This document shows, piece by piece, positions 1 to 6,332 of a stretch of 10,315 nt of DNA (the first letter of the stretch is position 1; each line of letters opens with the position of its first letter). Location: contig JBOFSR010000100.1 of the NCBI GenBank assembly GCA_051651645.1, forward strand, positions 1-10,315, in the 5' to 3' direction. A program made the translations under genes and the position numbers. Under the pieces are notes generated by a model. That model ran no database searches. It had not been told where the DNA came from and was given only the letters and a program-made list of their open reading frames with translations. The DNA comes from JBOFSR01 sp051651645 (lineage in GTDB: Bacteria; Spirochaetota; Spirochaetia; Treponematales; Treponemataceae).

Positions 1-100
1 GCCGACGAACATTATTTTGATCATATATGGAGTAATACCATATTTTTGTCCCTGATTGCAGTTTTTTTTGAAAAAGAGTAAATGGTTGTCTGTATCTCAT
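1..100 (-). CDS. Tyrosine recombinase / phage-type integrase, N-terminal fragment (cut by window edge)
   Basis: The first 33 codons of a minus-strand gene that continues beyond the left edge. The visible protein begins MRYRQPFTLFQKKL and then reads KIWYYSIYDQNNVRR. This PFTLF-K..-[KI]WY-x-IYD pattern is what I know from the N-terminal arm of phage/ICE-type integrases of treponemes and other low-GC bacteria, ahead of the core-binding domain. The catalytic domain (R..HxxR..Y) lies outside the window and cannot be checked. I chose the ATG at 100 because GGAG at 107-110 stands 6 nt upstream; the in-frame ATG at 106 directly abuts that GGAG and is a poor start. The gene points away from the repeat array at 283-615, so array and integrase are arranged head to head. 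Family assignment is by recognition of a short segment only; the reading frame and ribosome site are seen directly. Confidence 0.6.
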   Translation of the reverse strand, partial: MRYRQPFTLFQKKLQSGTKIWYYSIYDQNNVRR

Positions 101-145
101 GATCATCTCCACAAGGTAAAATCTTTTGATTTGCTTACAGCAATG

Positions 146-154
146 TTTATAGCA
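146..154 (-). promoter_or_regulatory. Candidate extended -10 promoter of the integrase gene
   Basis: On the minus strand TGC-TATAAA forms an extended -10 element about 46 bases before the integrase ATG. No good -35 is visible. A perfect 5-bp palindrome, TTGCT-TAC-AGCAA (131-143), lies at the expected transcription start, and AAATC-TTTT-GATTT (119-132) follows it, so an operator or leader hairpin is possible. In A+T-rich DNA such short matches also arise by chance. Confidence 0.3.
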
Positions 155-211
155 CCCTATAACTAATTTTAAGGTTCTTGATATACAAGAGTTTAGATCG
201 TGATTTTATGC

Positions 212-236
212 TACTATAAGGAGTACGCTTATAGTA
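212..236. repeat. 9-bp inverted repeat (hairpin) before the array
   Basis: TACTATAAG (212-220) and CTTATAGTA (228-236) are perfect inverted copies around a 7-nt loop. The right arm abuts the larger inverted repeat at 235-287, and its last bases (TAGTA) match the core of the array units. Confidence 0.7.
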
Positions 237-287
237 CTAGGGCAGACCTACCTCTCTACGAATTAAAGAGGTAGGTCTGCCCTAGTA
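235..287. repeat. Perfect 21-bp inverted repeat capping the tandem array
   Basis: Arms 235-255 and 267-287 are perfect reverse complements separated by an 11-nt loop (256-266). The right arm begins AGAGGTAGGTCTGCCC and runs into the first TAGTAA of the array at 283, so it is itself a slightly diverged array unit. The left arm is the same unit in opposite orientation. There is no T-run after it, so it is not a simple intrinsic terminator. It could form a cruciform in DNA or a very stable stem in RNA. Confidence 0.9.
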
Positions 288-615
288 ATGGCGAGACCTC
301 TACCCTAGTAATGGGGGGTATGTCTATACTAGTAAAGTAAGCACGTACATACTAGTAATGTAAGCATGTCTATACTAGTAAAGTAAGCATGTCCATACTA
401 GTAAAGGAAGCATGTCTATACTAGTAAAGGTGAGACATGCCACCCTAGTAATGGCGAGACATGCCACCCTAGTAATGGTGAGACATGCCACCCTAGTAAT
501 GGGGGGTACGTCCAAGATAGTAATGGGGGGACATCCAAGATAGTAATGGGGGTATGTCCAAGATAGTAAAGGAAATACGTCCATACTAGTAAAGCTGAAG
601 GGTATCAGCTAGTAA
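283..615 (+). repeat. Tandem array of 14 degenerate 23/24-bp TAGTAA units
   Basis: TAGTAA recurs at 283, 306, 330, 353, 376, 399, 422, 446, 470, 494, 518, 541, 564, 587 and 610, giving 14 complete units of 23 or 24 bp plus a final core. Each unit is TAGTAA followed by [A/T]G, a purine-rich middle, a loose RYAYGTCCA segment, and an end of TAC, CCC or AGA. Units cluster in subfamilies: 330-421 (GTAAGCATGTC type, TAC or CTATAC end), 422-493 (GAGACATGCCACCC) and 494-563 (GTACGTCCAAGA type). This suggests local duplication of neighbours. Many junctions are CTAGTA or TACTAGTA palindromes. The array is visibly more G-rich than its surroundings. It is not CRISPR: only six to eight bases are constant, and there is no repeat/spacer alternation. 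Confidence 0.9.
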
Positions 616-644
616 GGCTGGCACTACGCAGTTACGCTGATAAA

Positions 645-670
645 AAAAGACAGCCGTTTGGCTGTCTTTT
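645..670 (+). terminator. Intrinsic terminator after the array
   Basis: AAAAGACAGCC (645-655), loop GTTT, GGCTGTCTTTT (660-670): an 11-bp perfect stem with a T-run on the plus strand and an A-run upstream, so it could work both ways. No annotated plus-strand gene lies to its left, so its likely client is a transcript of the repeat array. It also insulates the ATPase gene on its right. Confidence 0.8.
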
Positions 671-884
671 AATTTTGTACTAAGGTAATATTACTCCTAT
701 GCTACGATTACTCAAAAAATATCTCTATTGATATGCGATTTGAGTTATCCCCTAAAGTTATACTATTACTTAACTGACCATAGTTATTCTTACCACTTAC
801 ACGTCCATCTACAATCAGTACCAATCCCCTTTTGCAACATTATATTTAAACATTTGTATTCCGCTCCAACAAAAAAGATTTTGA
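671..884. other. Intergenic stretch with no recognised gene
   Basis: Between the terminator and the promoter at 885 I see no coding sequence, repeat or RNA gene. The frame of the following ATPase stays open leftwards to 728, but a promoter and a strong ribosome site lie inside that extension, so it is not translated as part of the gene. Confidence 0.5.
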
Positions 885-913
885 TTGACAACTCGCAATT
901 TGTGCTTTATAAT
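885..913 (+). promoter_or_regulatory. Consensus sigma70 promoter of the ABC ATPase gene
   Basis: TTGACA (885-890), a 17-nt spacer and TATAAT (908-913): both hexamers and the spacing match the consensus exactly. Transcription should begin near 920, leaving a leader of about 27 nt with the ribosome site in it. No operator palindrome overlaps it, which suggests high and largely constitutive expression. Confidence 0.85.
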
Positions 914-934
914 ATAATCTTACAAAATAATTCT

Positions 935-941
935 GAGGAGG
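935..941 (+). promoter_or_regulatory. Strong ribosome binding site fixing the ATPase start
   Basis: GAGGAGG lies 5 nt before the ATG at 947. Together with the promoter at 885-913 it excludes the longer frame that opens at 728. Confidence 0.9.
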
Positions 942-946
942 CCAGA

Positions 947-2059
947 ATGGCTAAAGTTGAACTCAAAGCTATAGGAAAGGTTTATGATGGAACTTTCCGT
1001 GCTGTTGATAATCAAAATATTACAATTGAAGATCGTGAATTCGTTGTTTTTGTCGGACCATCAGGTTGTGGAAAATCTACAACACTTCGCATGGTTGCAG
1101 GACTAGAGGACATCACAGAAGGAGAACTTTACATTGATGGCGAGTTAATGAATGATGTCCCACCAAAAGATAGAAATATTGCAATGGTTTTTCAAAACTA
1201 TGCTCTGTATCCACACATGTCTGTATATGACAACATGGCATTTGGTCTTAAGATTAGAAAAACGCCAAAAGATGAAATTGAACGCCGCGTAAACGAGGCT
1301 GCACGAATTCTTGATATTGAAAAACTTTTAGAGCGAAAACCGAAGGCTCTTTCAGGTGGACAACGCCAACGTGTTGCTGTAGGCCGTGCGATTGTGCGTA
1401 ATCCAAAAGTATTTTTGTTTGACGAACCATTATCAAATCTTGATGCAAAACTTCGTGTTCAAATGCGTGCAGAAATTTCAGACTTGCATCATCGCTTAAA
1501 TGCAACAATGATTTATGTTACTCATGATCAGGTTGAAGCTATGACAATGGGTGATAAAATTGTTGTTATGAAAGATGGAAAAGTTCAACAAATTGGAGCT
1601 CCATTAAAATTATACAATCATCCAATCAACAAATTTGTTGCAGGATTTATCGGTTCACCTCCTATGAACTTCTTGAATGTTAAAATTGAAGAGGAGGGTG
1701 GAAAACTTATTGCAAATGAAGGAAATTTCAAAATTAGTCCTACAGCAGAGCAATCAACACACCTAAAAAAATACATTGGTAAAGATGTTTATTTTGGTAT
1801 TCGACCAGAAGATTTAATTTATACCGATTCTCCCGATCCATCAAATAATATGAAAATGAAAATTTCTGTTATTGAGCCTCTCGGAGCGGAAACACATCTT
1901 TTCTTGAATACATCAACTCAACATGTTGTAGCAAGAACATCACCTGAAAACACATGCAAAATTGGTGATGAAATCAACTTTGCACCTGTTATGGAAAAAG
2001 CAAAATTCTTTGATCACGATACTGAGCTAAATATTTGCGAAGAAGTTTCAAAAGAATAA
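947..2059 (+). CDS. ugpC: Sugar ABC transporter ATP-binding protein (MalK/UgpC/MsmK family)
   Basis: A 370-residue ATPase of the carbohydrate-uptake (CUT1) type, the usual MalK length. It hydrolyses ATP on the inner face of the membrane to drive sugar or glycerol-phosphate import through a separate permease pair. All nucleotide-binding motifs are intact: Walker A GPSGCGKST (37-45), Q-loop Q83, signature LSGGQ (135-139), Walker B VFLFDE (155-160), D-loop SNLDAK and switch histidine H193 in YVTHDQ. The C-terminal part (about 235-370) contains GIRPEDL (284-290), typical of the TOBE/regulatory domain of MalK homologues. The start at 947 rests on the ribosome site and promoter; the upstream extension to 728 is rejected. 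No permease or binding-protein gene is nearby and terminators lie on both sides, so it is monocistronic. It probably serves several sugar importers, as MsmK does in streptococci. The exact substrate cannot be told. Confidence 0.92.
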   Translation: MAKVELKAIGKVYDGTFRAVDNQNITIEDREFVVFVGPSGCGKSTTLRMVAGLEDITEGELYIDGELMNDVPPKDRNIAMVFQNYALYPHMSVYDNMAFGLKIRKTPKDEIERRVNEAARILDIEKLLERKPKALSGGQRQRVAVGRAIVRNPKVFLFDEPLSNLDAKLRVQMRAEISDLHHRLNATMIYVTHDQVEAMTMGDKIVVMKDGKVQQIGAPLKLYNHPINKFVAGFIGSPPMNFLNVKIEEEGGKLIANEGNFKISPTAEQSTHLKKYIGKDVYFGIRPEDLIYTDSPDPSNNMKMKISVIEPLGAETHLFLNTSTQHVVARTSPENTCKIGDEINFAPVMEKAKFFDHDTELNICEEVSKE

Positions 2060-2063
2060 TTAT

Positions 2064-2100
2064 AAAAAAAGTACTGTAATTTCTTACAGTACTTTTTTTT
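2064..2100. terminator. Bidirectional intrinsic terminator between convergent genes
   Basis: GTACTGTAA (2071-2079), loop TTTC, TTACAGTAC (2084-2092), flanked by seven A on the left and eight T on the right. It can end both the plus-strand ATPase transcript and the minus-strand lon-hydrolase-DUF368 transcript, whose last stop codon lies at 2131. Confidence 0.92.
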
Positions 2101-2130
2101 ACGAAAAAATTAATCTAAAACAATTCTATT

Positions 2131-2892
2131 TTAAGAAAAATACGTCATCCTAATAATTTCAATAACTGAAACAACAATAATTCCTGTAATAAAAAAAAGC
2201 ACCTTGCTTTTATACTTTTGAAGCAACATATTCATACCCTTTGCAACAAGAACCAATCCGAGGACTGTCCCACAAGCAAAAATGCCAACAGGAATTATAG
2301 CAAAGCTTTTTATCAGTCCAATAATATTATAGTATTCTCCTAACAAAATAAGGATGAGGGAGCCAGAAATACCTGGAATTATCATTGCTCCTGCCGCAAT
2401 AAGGCCACAAAAAAATAGTTTACCCGCATAAAGAGTCGTCAGCGTGCTTGAAATATCACCTGAAAGGGTTTCATCTTTTTTAAAATACCAGGACAAAACT
2501 ATAAAAATGCCAACAAAGAAAACTCCTCCAAAAAGAGCAAAGATATTTTCTTTTTTTAAGAGATTTTCACCCTTAAGTATAAGAGGAGTTGAAGGAATAA
2601 TGAGCAATAAGAAAAATCCTGTTGTCAGTTTTGGATACATTTCATACATTCCCGAAATAAACAGAATAGATAAAATAATACCAACGCCCATACCAAGTCC
2701 AATCTGAAACAAAAACTTGAGAAAAGTTAATTTTTTACTCATTGGAACAATAAAAAAATTGCCAATAGCATCAGTTAGCTTGTCATAAATATGCAAAATA
2801 ACGGCAACTGTTCCACCAGAAATCCCTGGTAAAACATTGGCTACACCAAGAGCAATGCCCTTCAAAAAGTTGAAAAAGAATGTCTTAATCAT
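2131..2892 (-). CDS. DUF368 membrane protein (PopT-like undecaprenyl-phosphate translocase family)
   Basis: A 253-residue, very hydrophobic protein with about eight membrane segments. Two copies of the family signature are visible: GVANVLPGISGGT (16-28) and GAMIIPGISGS (168-178). This is the internal duplication expected of DUF368. Members of DUF368 (PopT) and DedA families are known to return undecaprenyl phosphate, the lipid carrier of cell-wall precursors, across the cytoplasmic membrane; that role is transferred here from family knowledge. The ATG at 2892 overlaps the hydrolase stop as ATGA, and GGAG stands 5 nt upstream within the hydrolase's last codons, so translation is coupled. It is the last gene of the lon-hydrolase-DUF368 group and is closed by the terminator at 2064-2100. 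It seems slightly short for the family but has no obvious truncation. Confidence 0.85.
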   Translation of the reverse strand: MIKTFFFNFLKGIALGVANVLPGISGGTVAVILHIYDKLTDAIGNFFIVPMSKKLTFLKFLFQIGLGMGVGIILSILFISGMYEMYPKLTTGFFLLLIIPSTPLILKGENLLKKENIFALFGGVFFVGIFIVLSWYFKKDETLSGDISSTLTTLYAGKLFFCGLIAAGAMIIPGISGSLILILLGEYYNIIGLIKSFAIIPVGIFACGTVLGLVLVAKGMNMLLQKYKSKVLFFITGIIVVSVIEIIRMTYFS

Positions 2893-3893
2893 AAAAACTC
2901 CATTTTGTTATATAATTTCATAATAATAGAAAAATAGTGATTGGAATCATAAAAATAGGCACCAATATGCGGAGCATTTTCAACAAACTCCAAATGTTTC
3001 TTTCCGCTTGCAGCATGATAGATTTTTTCAGCATTTTTTGGTAAAACCAAACTATCAGCCGTCCCATGGAAAAGAAGTAAAGGAATATCATTTAAGTTAT
3101 TCTTATAACGATTTTTAACTCGGCGTAGAGGAGAATGCTGGCAATAAAAAAAATGATTTTTAAAAAAACTAACGAGAGATGTGCCATGCAATAAAAAAAA
3201 ACGAAAAATACTTTGTAAGCCGCAACCATTAAAAATAGTTTTTAATTGAAATGCAAATTGATTTGAAAAAGATGCAAAGGCACTATCAGAAACAAATAAA
3301 ACAATGTTATTGCACTGTTCTCTGATCCGTTTGTTTTTCAATCCCGTATAAGAAAGTATTGCAGCTCCGCCCATCGATACGCCATGCAGAACAATCTTAC
3401 AATTTGAACCAACCCGATTCACCACAAAATCAATCCACAAAACTAAATCATGTGCATCCCAATAGCCCATGCCCATAATATTTCCTTGCGAGTTACCATG
3501 AGCCCTGCAATCAATGGCCAAAACAGAAAACCCTCGAGAATAGTATTCTTCAGCCAAGTATGCCATGCCATTAGCACAGTCACGAAACCCATGAATTAAA
3601 AGAGTAATTTTACCGTCACTATTAGGTGCAAGGCGTAAATCGCCACAAAGATTAAAGCCTTCTTTCGATTTTATCAAAACAGATTCAAGATTATTTTTTT
3701 GCCATCGCTCTTTTGCCAAAGTAAGAGGAATGATAATTTTTTCATCGCGAGTATGAGTAAAAAGTATATTCTTAACCCCTCGTACAGTTTGAGACGCACT
3801 ATCCTGGCGTACAAAAAGCGAGTTAAAAATATAGAGCCCTCCTACAAAACCAAAAAGGCTCAAGCCAAATAGTATGAACAAACAAATAGTCAC
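2889..3893 (-). CDS. Membrane-anchored alpha/beta hydrolase
   Basis: A 334-residue alpha/beta-hydrolase-fold protein. Residues 3-28 form an uncleaved-looking N-terminal membrane anchor, which would place the catalytic domain outside the cytoplasm. The fold is recognised from the oxyanion segment LLIHGFRD (98-105), the nucleophile elbow GVSMGG (171-176, Ser173), Asp280 in LLLFHGTADSLVLP, and His309 in ENAPHIGAY. The catalytic triad is therefore complete. The pattern resembles the YqkD/Bem46-like esterase group; the substrate (a lipid or acyl ester of the envelope?) is unknown. The gene starts with GTG 8 nt after the lon stop codon and has only a weak ribosome site, so it may depend on translation of lon. 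Its end overlaps the DUF368 start by 4 nt. A run of nine T in the coding strand (3193-3201) is a possible slippage site. The enzyme class is fairly sure; the role is not. Confidence 0.8.
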   Translation of the reverse strand: MTICLFILFGLSLFGFVGGLYIFNSLFVRQDSASQTVRGVKNILFTHTRDEKIIIPLTLAKERWQKNNLESVLIKSKEGFNLCGDLRLAPNSDGKITLLIHGFRDCANGMAYLAEEYYSRGFSVLAIDCRAHGNSQGNIMGMGYWDAHDLVLWIDFVVNRVGSNCKIVLHGVSMGGAAILSYTGLKNKRIREQCNNIVLFVSDSAFASFSNQFAFQLKTIFNGCGLQSIFRFFLLHGTSLVSFFKNHFFYCQHSPLRRVKNRYKNNLNDIPLLLFHGTADSLVLPKNAEKIYHAASGKKHLEFVENAPHIGAYFYDSNHYFSIIMKLYNKMEFL

Positions 3894-3901
3894 GCTCTAT
3901 A

Positions 3902-6292
3902 TTACTTTTTTACAAAGATCAAATCAATAACTTCTTCCATTTTACTGACAGGATAAAAAGTTAAACCCTTTTTTACAGTCTCTGGAATTTCATCTAAGTC
4001 TCTCAAATTTGAACGCGGAATAATAATATTCTTAATTTTATTTCTTTTTGAGGCAACAGATTTTTCTTTAAGGCCACCAATAGCAAGAACTTGACCCGTC
4101 AACGAAAGCTCCCCTGTCATTGCAAAGGATTGGCGTATAGTTTTTTTACGTAGTAAAGACAAAAGCGTCGTTGCCATTGTTATACCAGCGGAAGGGCCAT
4201 CTTTTGGCGTTGCTCCTTCTGGAATATGCAAATGAATTTGATTTTTCTCAAACCAATCAGGTTTTATCAACTTATGCTTTGTCAAATAATGGCGAACCCA
4301 CGTCATAGCAATTTCGGCAGATTCTTTCATCACATCACCCATTTGACCAGTTAGATGAAAACCAGCCTTCCCCGCTGTCGAAATGGCCTCAATAATAAGC
4401 GTATCACCGCCCATGCTTGTCCACGCAAGCCCAACTCCCATACCGTAGTGATTTGCCTTTTTAAGTTCATCATCATTGAAAATGGGATTTCCCAAAAAGG
4501 CACGCATTTTTTCCTCTGTAAGGATGAGCTTTTGCGAAATATTTGTTTCATACGAGCTTTTATTATCAATATTCTGCACTTCATCAGATAAAAGCAACTC
4601 TGTTGCATATTTACGATGAATTTTATCAAGATTTTTTTCTAAATTTCGCACACCCGCTTCTCGAGCATAAGAATTCGTAAGTTTCAATAAAATTTCAGTT
4701 GAATACTGTACTTGCTGTTTTTTCAATCCATTTTTAGCAAGACTTTTTGGAATTAAATGCTTTTTAGCAATTTCAACTTTTTCTTTATCAATATAACCAG
4801 AAAGTTTTATTACCTCAGCACGATCAACTAAGGCAATCGGAATTTCATCTAGCATATTGGCCGTCAAAATAAATGTTATATTTGAAATATCAAAGGGCAA
4901 ATCTAAATAGTGGTCACGAAAAGATATGTTTTGCTCTGGATCTAATACTTCAAGCAACGCACTCGAAGGATCACCTTGATAACTCATTCCCATCTTGTCA
5001 ACTTCATCAATCATAAAAACAGGTGATTTTGACTTAACAATTTTTAACCCTTGAATGATTTTTCCTGCCATCGCTCCAATATACGTGCGCCGATGCCCTT
5101 TAATTTCAGCTTCATCTCTCATCCCACCAACAGAAAATCGAAAAAAAGGCTTATTCATTGCATGTGCAATTGATCTGCCAATACTTGTTTTTCCAACACC
5201 AGGGGGGCCAACCAAAAGAATTATTGAACCCTTGCTATCCTTTTTGAGTTTGCGAACGGCAAGATACTCTATCATTCGCTTTTTTACATCTTCTAGTCCA
5301 CAATGCTCAGCCTCTAAAACTTTCTTGGCCTGAATTAAATCATAATCCTCAAGGGCAGGCTCTTCCCATGGAAGATTTACAATCGTATCTAAGTAATTAC
5401 GGGTAATAATGAATTCACTTGAATTAGGATCCATTAATGAAAATTTTTCAAGCTCAGAATCAACAGCTTCTTTAATTTCGCCAGAAAATTTAAATGTATC
5501 TATTTTATCCTTAAACTTTTGGTAATCACTACTTTTTGCATCAGTAATCATACCAAGCTCTTCTTTGATAATTTTTAACTCTTCGCGTAAAAAATACTCA
5601 CGTTGATTTTTTTCAGTTTTTTCATTCAAATCACTTTGAATTCTTCTTTGAATTCGCAATAATTCCTGCTCTTTTTTTATAAAAACAAGAACCTGCTCCA
5701 ATCGCTGACGAACGTTTGTTATTTCCAAAATACGTTGCTGCTCGCTTTTATCAAGATTCAAAATAGAACAAACAAAGTCTGCAATTTTCCCTGGCTGGTC
5801 AATATTTACCATATTTAAGCGCATTTCTTCAGAAAAAAGAGGATTATTATCAGATACTTCTTTCATTTCACTAATTAAAGCCCGAGTGAGCGCCTTCACT
5901 TCAAAGGTATCAACCTCTTCATCTTCCAGATATTCAACAATCGCAATCATGGGAGGATTAACACTCACAGAACGGCGAATACGAAAGCGTTTAATTGTGG
6001 AAATGAAAATATTCAAACCGCCATCAGGCAAATTCACTTTTTTTACGATTCGTGCAACAGTCCCAACCTTACACAAATCAGATATCACAGGATTATCAAT
6101 ATCAGTTTTAATCATACAAATTCCGATTAGACCATCGGCTTCATATGCTTCCTCAATAATTTTAATATCGTCGGCAGAGCTAATCATCAAAGGCGTAAAA
6201 ATACCTGGAAAAATAGGACGTGTAGGAAAAGAAATTAATCGTAGTTTATTTGACAAAACTTGGTCAATAGGTGCAATATTTTTACTAGACAT
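3902..6292 (-). CDS. lon: ATP-dependent endopeptidase Lon (LonA type)
   Basis: A 796-residue cytosolic AAA+ protease that degrades misfolded and selected regulatory proteins. Domains in order: N-terminal LON substrate-binding domain (about 18-205), coiled coil (about 205-250), AAA+ module with Walker A GPPGVGKT (362-369), Walker B VFMIDE (425-430) and a likely arginine finger near R491, then the protease domain. The catalytic dyad is intact: Ser701 in PKDGPSAG and Lys744 in GGLKEK, 43 residues apart as in E. coli Lon (S679/K722). Length is within the normal range. The ATG at 6292 gives the expected N-terminus, but only a weak AAAG precedes it; no better in-frame start exists upstream. It lies 62 nt after tRNA-Pro on the same strand and leads the group with the hydrolase and DUF368 genes. 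No CIRCE or other heat-shock operator is visible upstream. Confidence 0.96.
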   Translation of the reverse strand: MSSKNIAPIDQVLSNKLRLISFPTRPIFPGIFTPLMISSADDIKIIEEAYEADGLIGICMIKTDIDNPVISDLCKVGTVARIVKKVNLPDGGLNIFISTIKRFRIRRSVSVNPPMIAIVEYLEDEEVDTFEVKALTRALISEMKEVSDNNPLFSEEMRLNMVNIDQPGKIADFVCSILNLDKSEQQRILEITNVRQRLEQVLVFIKKEQELLRIQRRIQSDLNEKTEKNQREYFLREELKIIKEELGMITDAKSSDYQKFKDKIDTFKFSGEIKEAVDSELEKFSLMDPNSSEFIITRNYLDTIVNLPWEEPALEDYDLIQAKKVLEAEHCGLEDVKKRMIEYLAVRKLKKDSKGSIILLVGPPGVGKTSIGRSIAHAMNKPFFRFSVGGMRDEAEIKGHRRTYIGAMAGKIIQGLKIVKSKSPVFMIDEVDKMGMSYQGDPSSALLEVLDPEQNISFRDHYLDLPFDISNITFILTANMLDEIPIALVDRAEVIKLSGYIDKEKVEIAKKHLIPKSLAKNGLKKQQVQYSTEILLKLTNSYAREAGVRNLEKNLDKIHRKYATELLLSDEVQNIDNKSSYETNISQKLILTEEKMRAFLGNPIFNDDELKKANHYGMGVGLAWTSMGGDTLIIEAISTAGKAGFHLTGQMGDVMKESAEIAMTWVRHYLTKHKLIKPDWFEKNQIHLHIPEGATPKDGPSAGITMATTLLSLLRKKTIRQSFAMTGELSLTGQVLAIGGLKEKSVASKRNKIKNIIIPRSNLRDLDEIPETVKKGLTFYPVSKMEEVIDLIFVKK

Positions 6293-6332
6293 ACTTTAAA
6301 TATGCACATTTTCATAAAAAAAAGCAAATTTT

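Larger units (their letters stand above)
227..670 (+). ncRNA. Possible structured non-coding transcript spanning the array
   Basis: Inference only. A rightward intrinsic terminator at 645-670 closes a stretch with no plus-strand gene, which implies that something rightward is transcribed through the array. A weak sigma70-like pair (TTTAGA 192-197, 17 nt, TATAAG 215-220) would start RNA near 227, just before the 21-bp stem. Alternative pairings exist near the end: ATCAGC (604-609) can pair within AGCTGA..TCAGCT (593-610) or with GCTGAT (636-641), and GGCTG (616-620) could compete for the terminator arm CAGCC (651-655). No known RNA family is recognised. Confidence 0.25.

Noticed and set aside
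1..81. Plus-strand frame ADEHYFDHIW...FEKE ending at 79-81 as the tail of a rightward gene
   Set aside because: The minus strand over the same bases gives a better case: an integrase-like N-terminus with a well-spaced GGAG. Both cannot reasonably be coding.
235..287. Intrinsic terminator
   Set aside because: The stem is long and perfect but is not followed by a T-run on either strand.
375..584. A 69-codon minus-strand frame with repeating ITRVACLT-like peptides
   Set aside because: It is a translation of the tandem array, shifting between frames as unit length varies from 23 to 24. It has no ribosome site and no globular character; it is open only because the core reads as non-stop codons on this strand.
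283..615. CRISPR array
   Set aside because: The period is only 23/24 bp, the constant part is six to eight bases, and the variable parts are related to one another rather than unique spacers. No cas genes are present.
283..615. Integron attC sites or gene cassettes
   Set aside because: No GTTRRRY cores, units far too short, and no cassette ORFs. The visible integrase N-terminus looks phage/ICE-like rather than IntI-like.
728..946. 73-codon N-terminal extension of the ABC ATPase
   Set aside because: A consensus promoter (885-913) and a strong ribosome site (935-941) lie inside it, and the ATPase family begins at the MAKVELKAIGKVY segment encoded from 947.
5055..6299. Plus-strand frames opposite lon (for example 5055-5333 and 5886-6299)
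   Set aside because: They mirror the highly conserved Lon coding sequence and show no ribosome site or family resemblance of their own.
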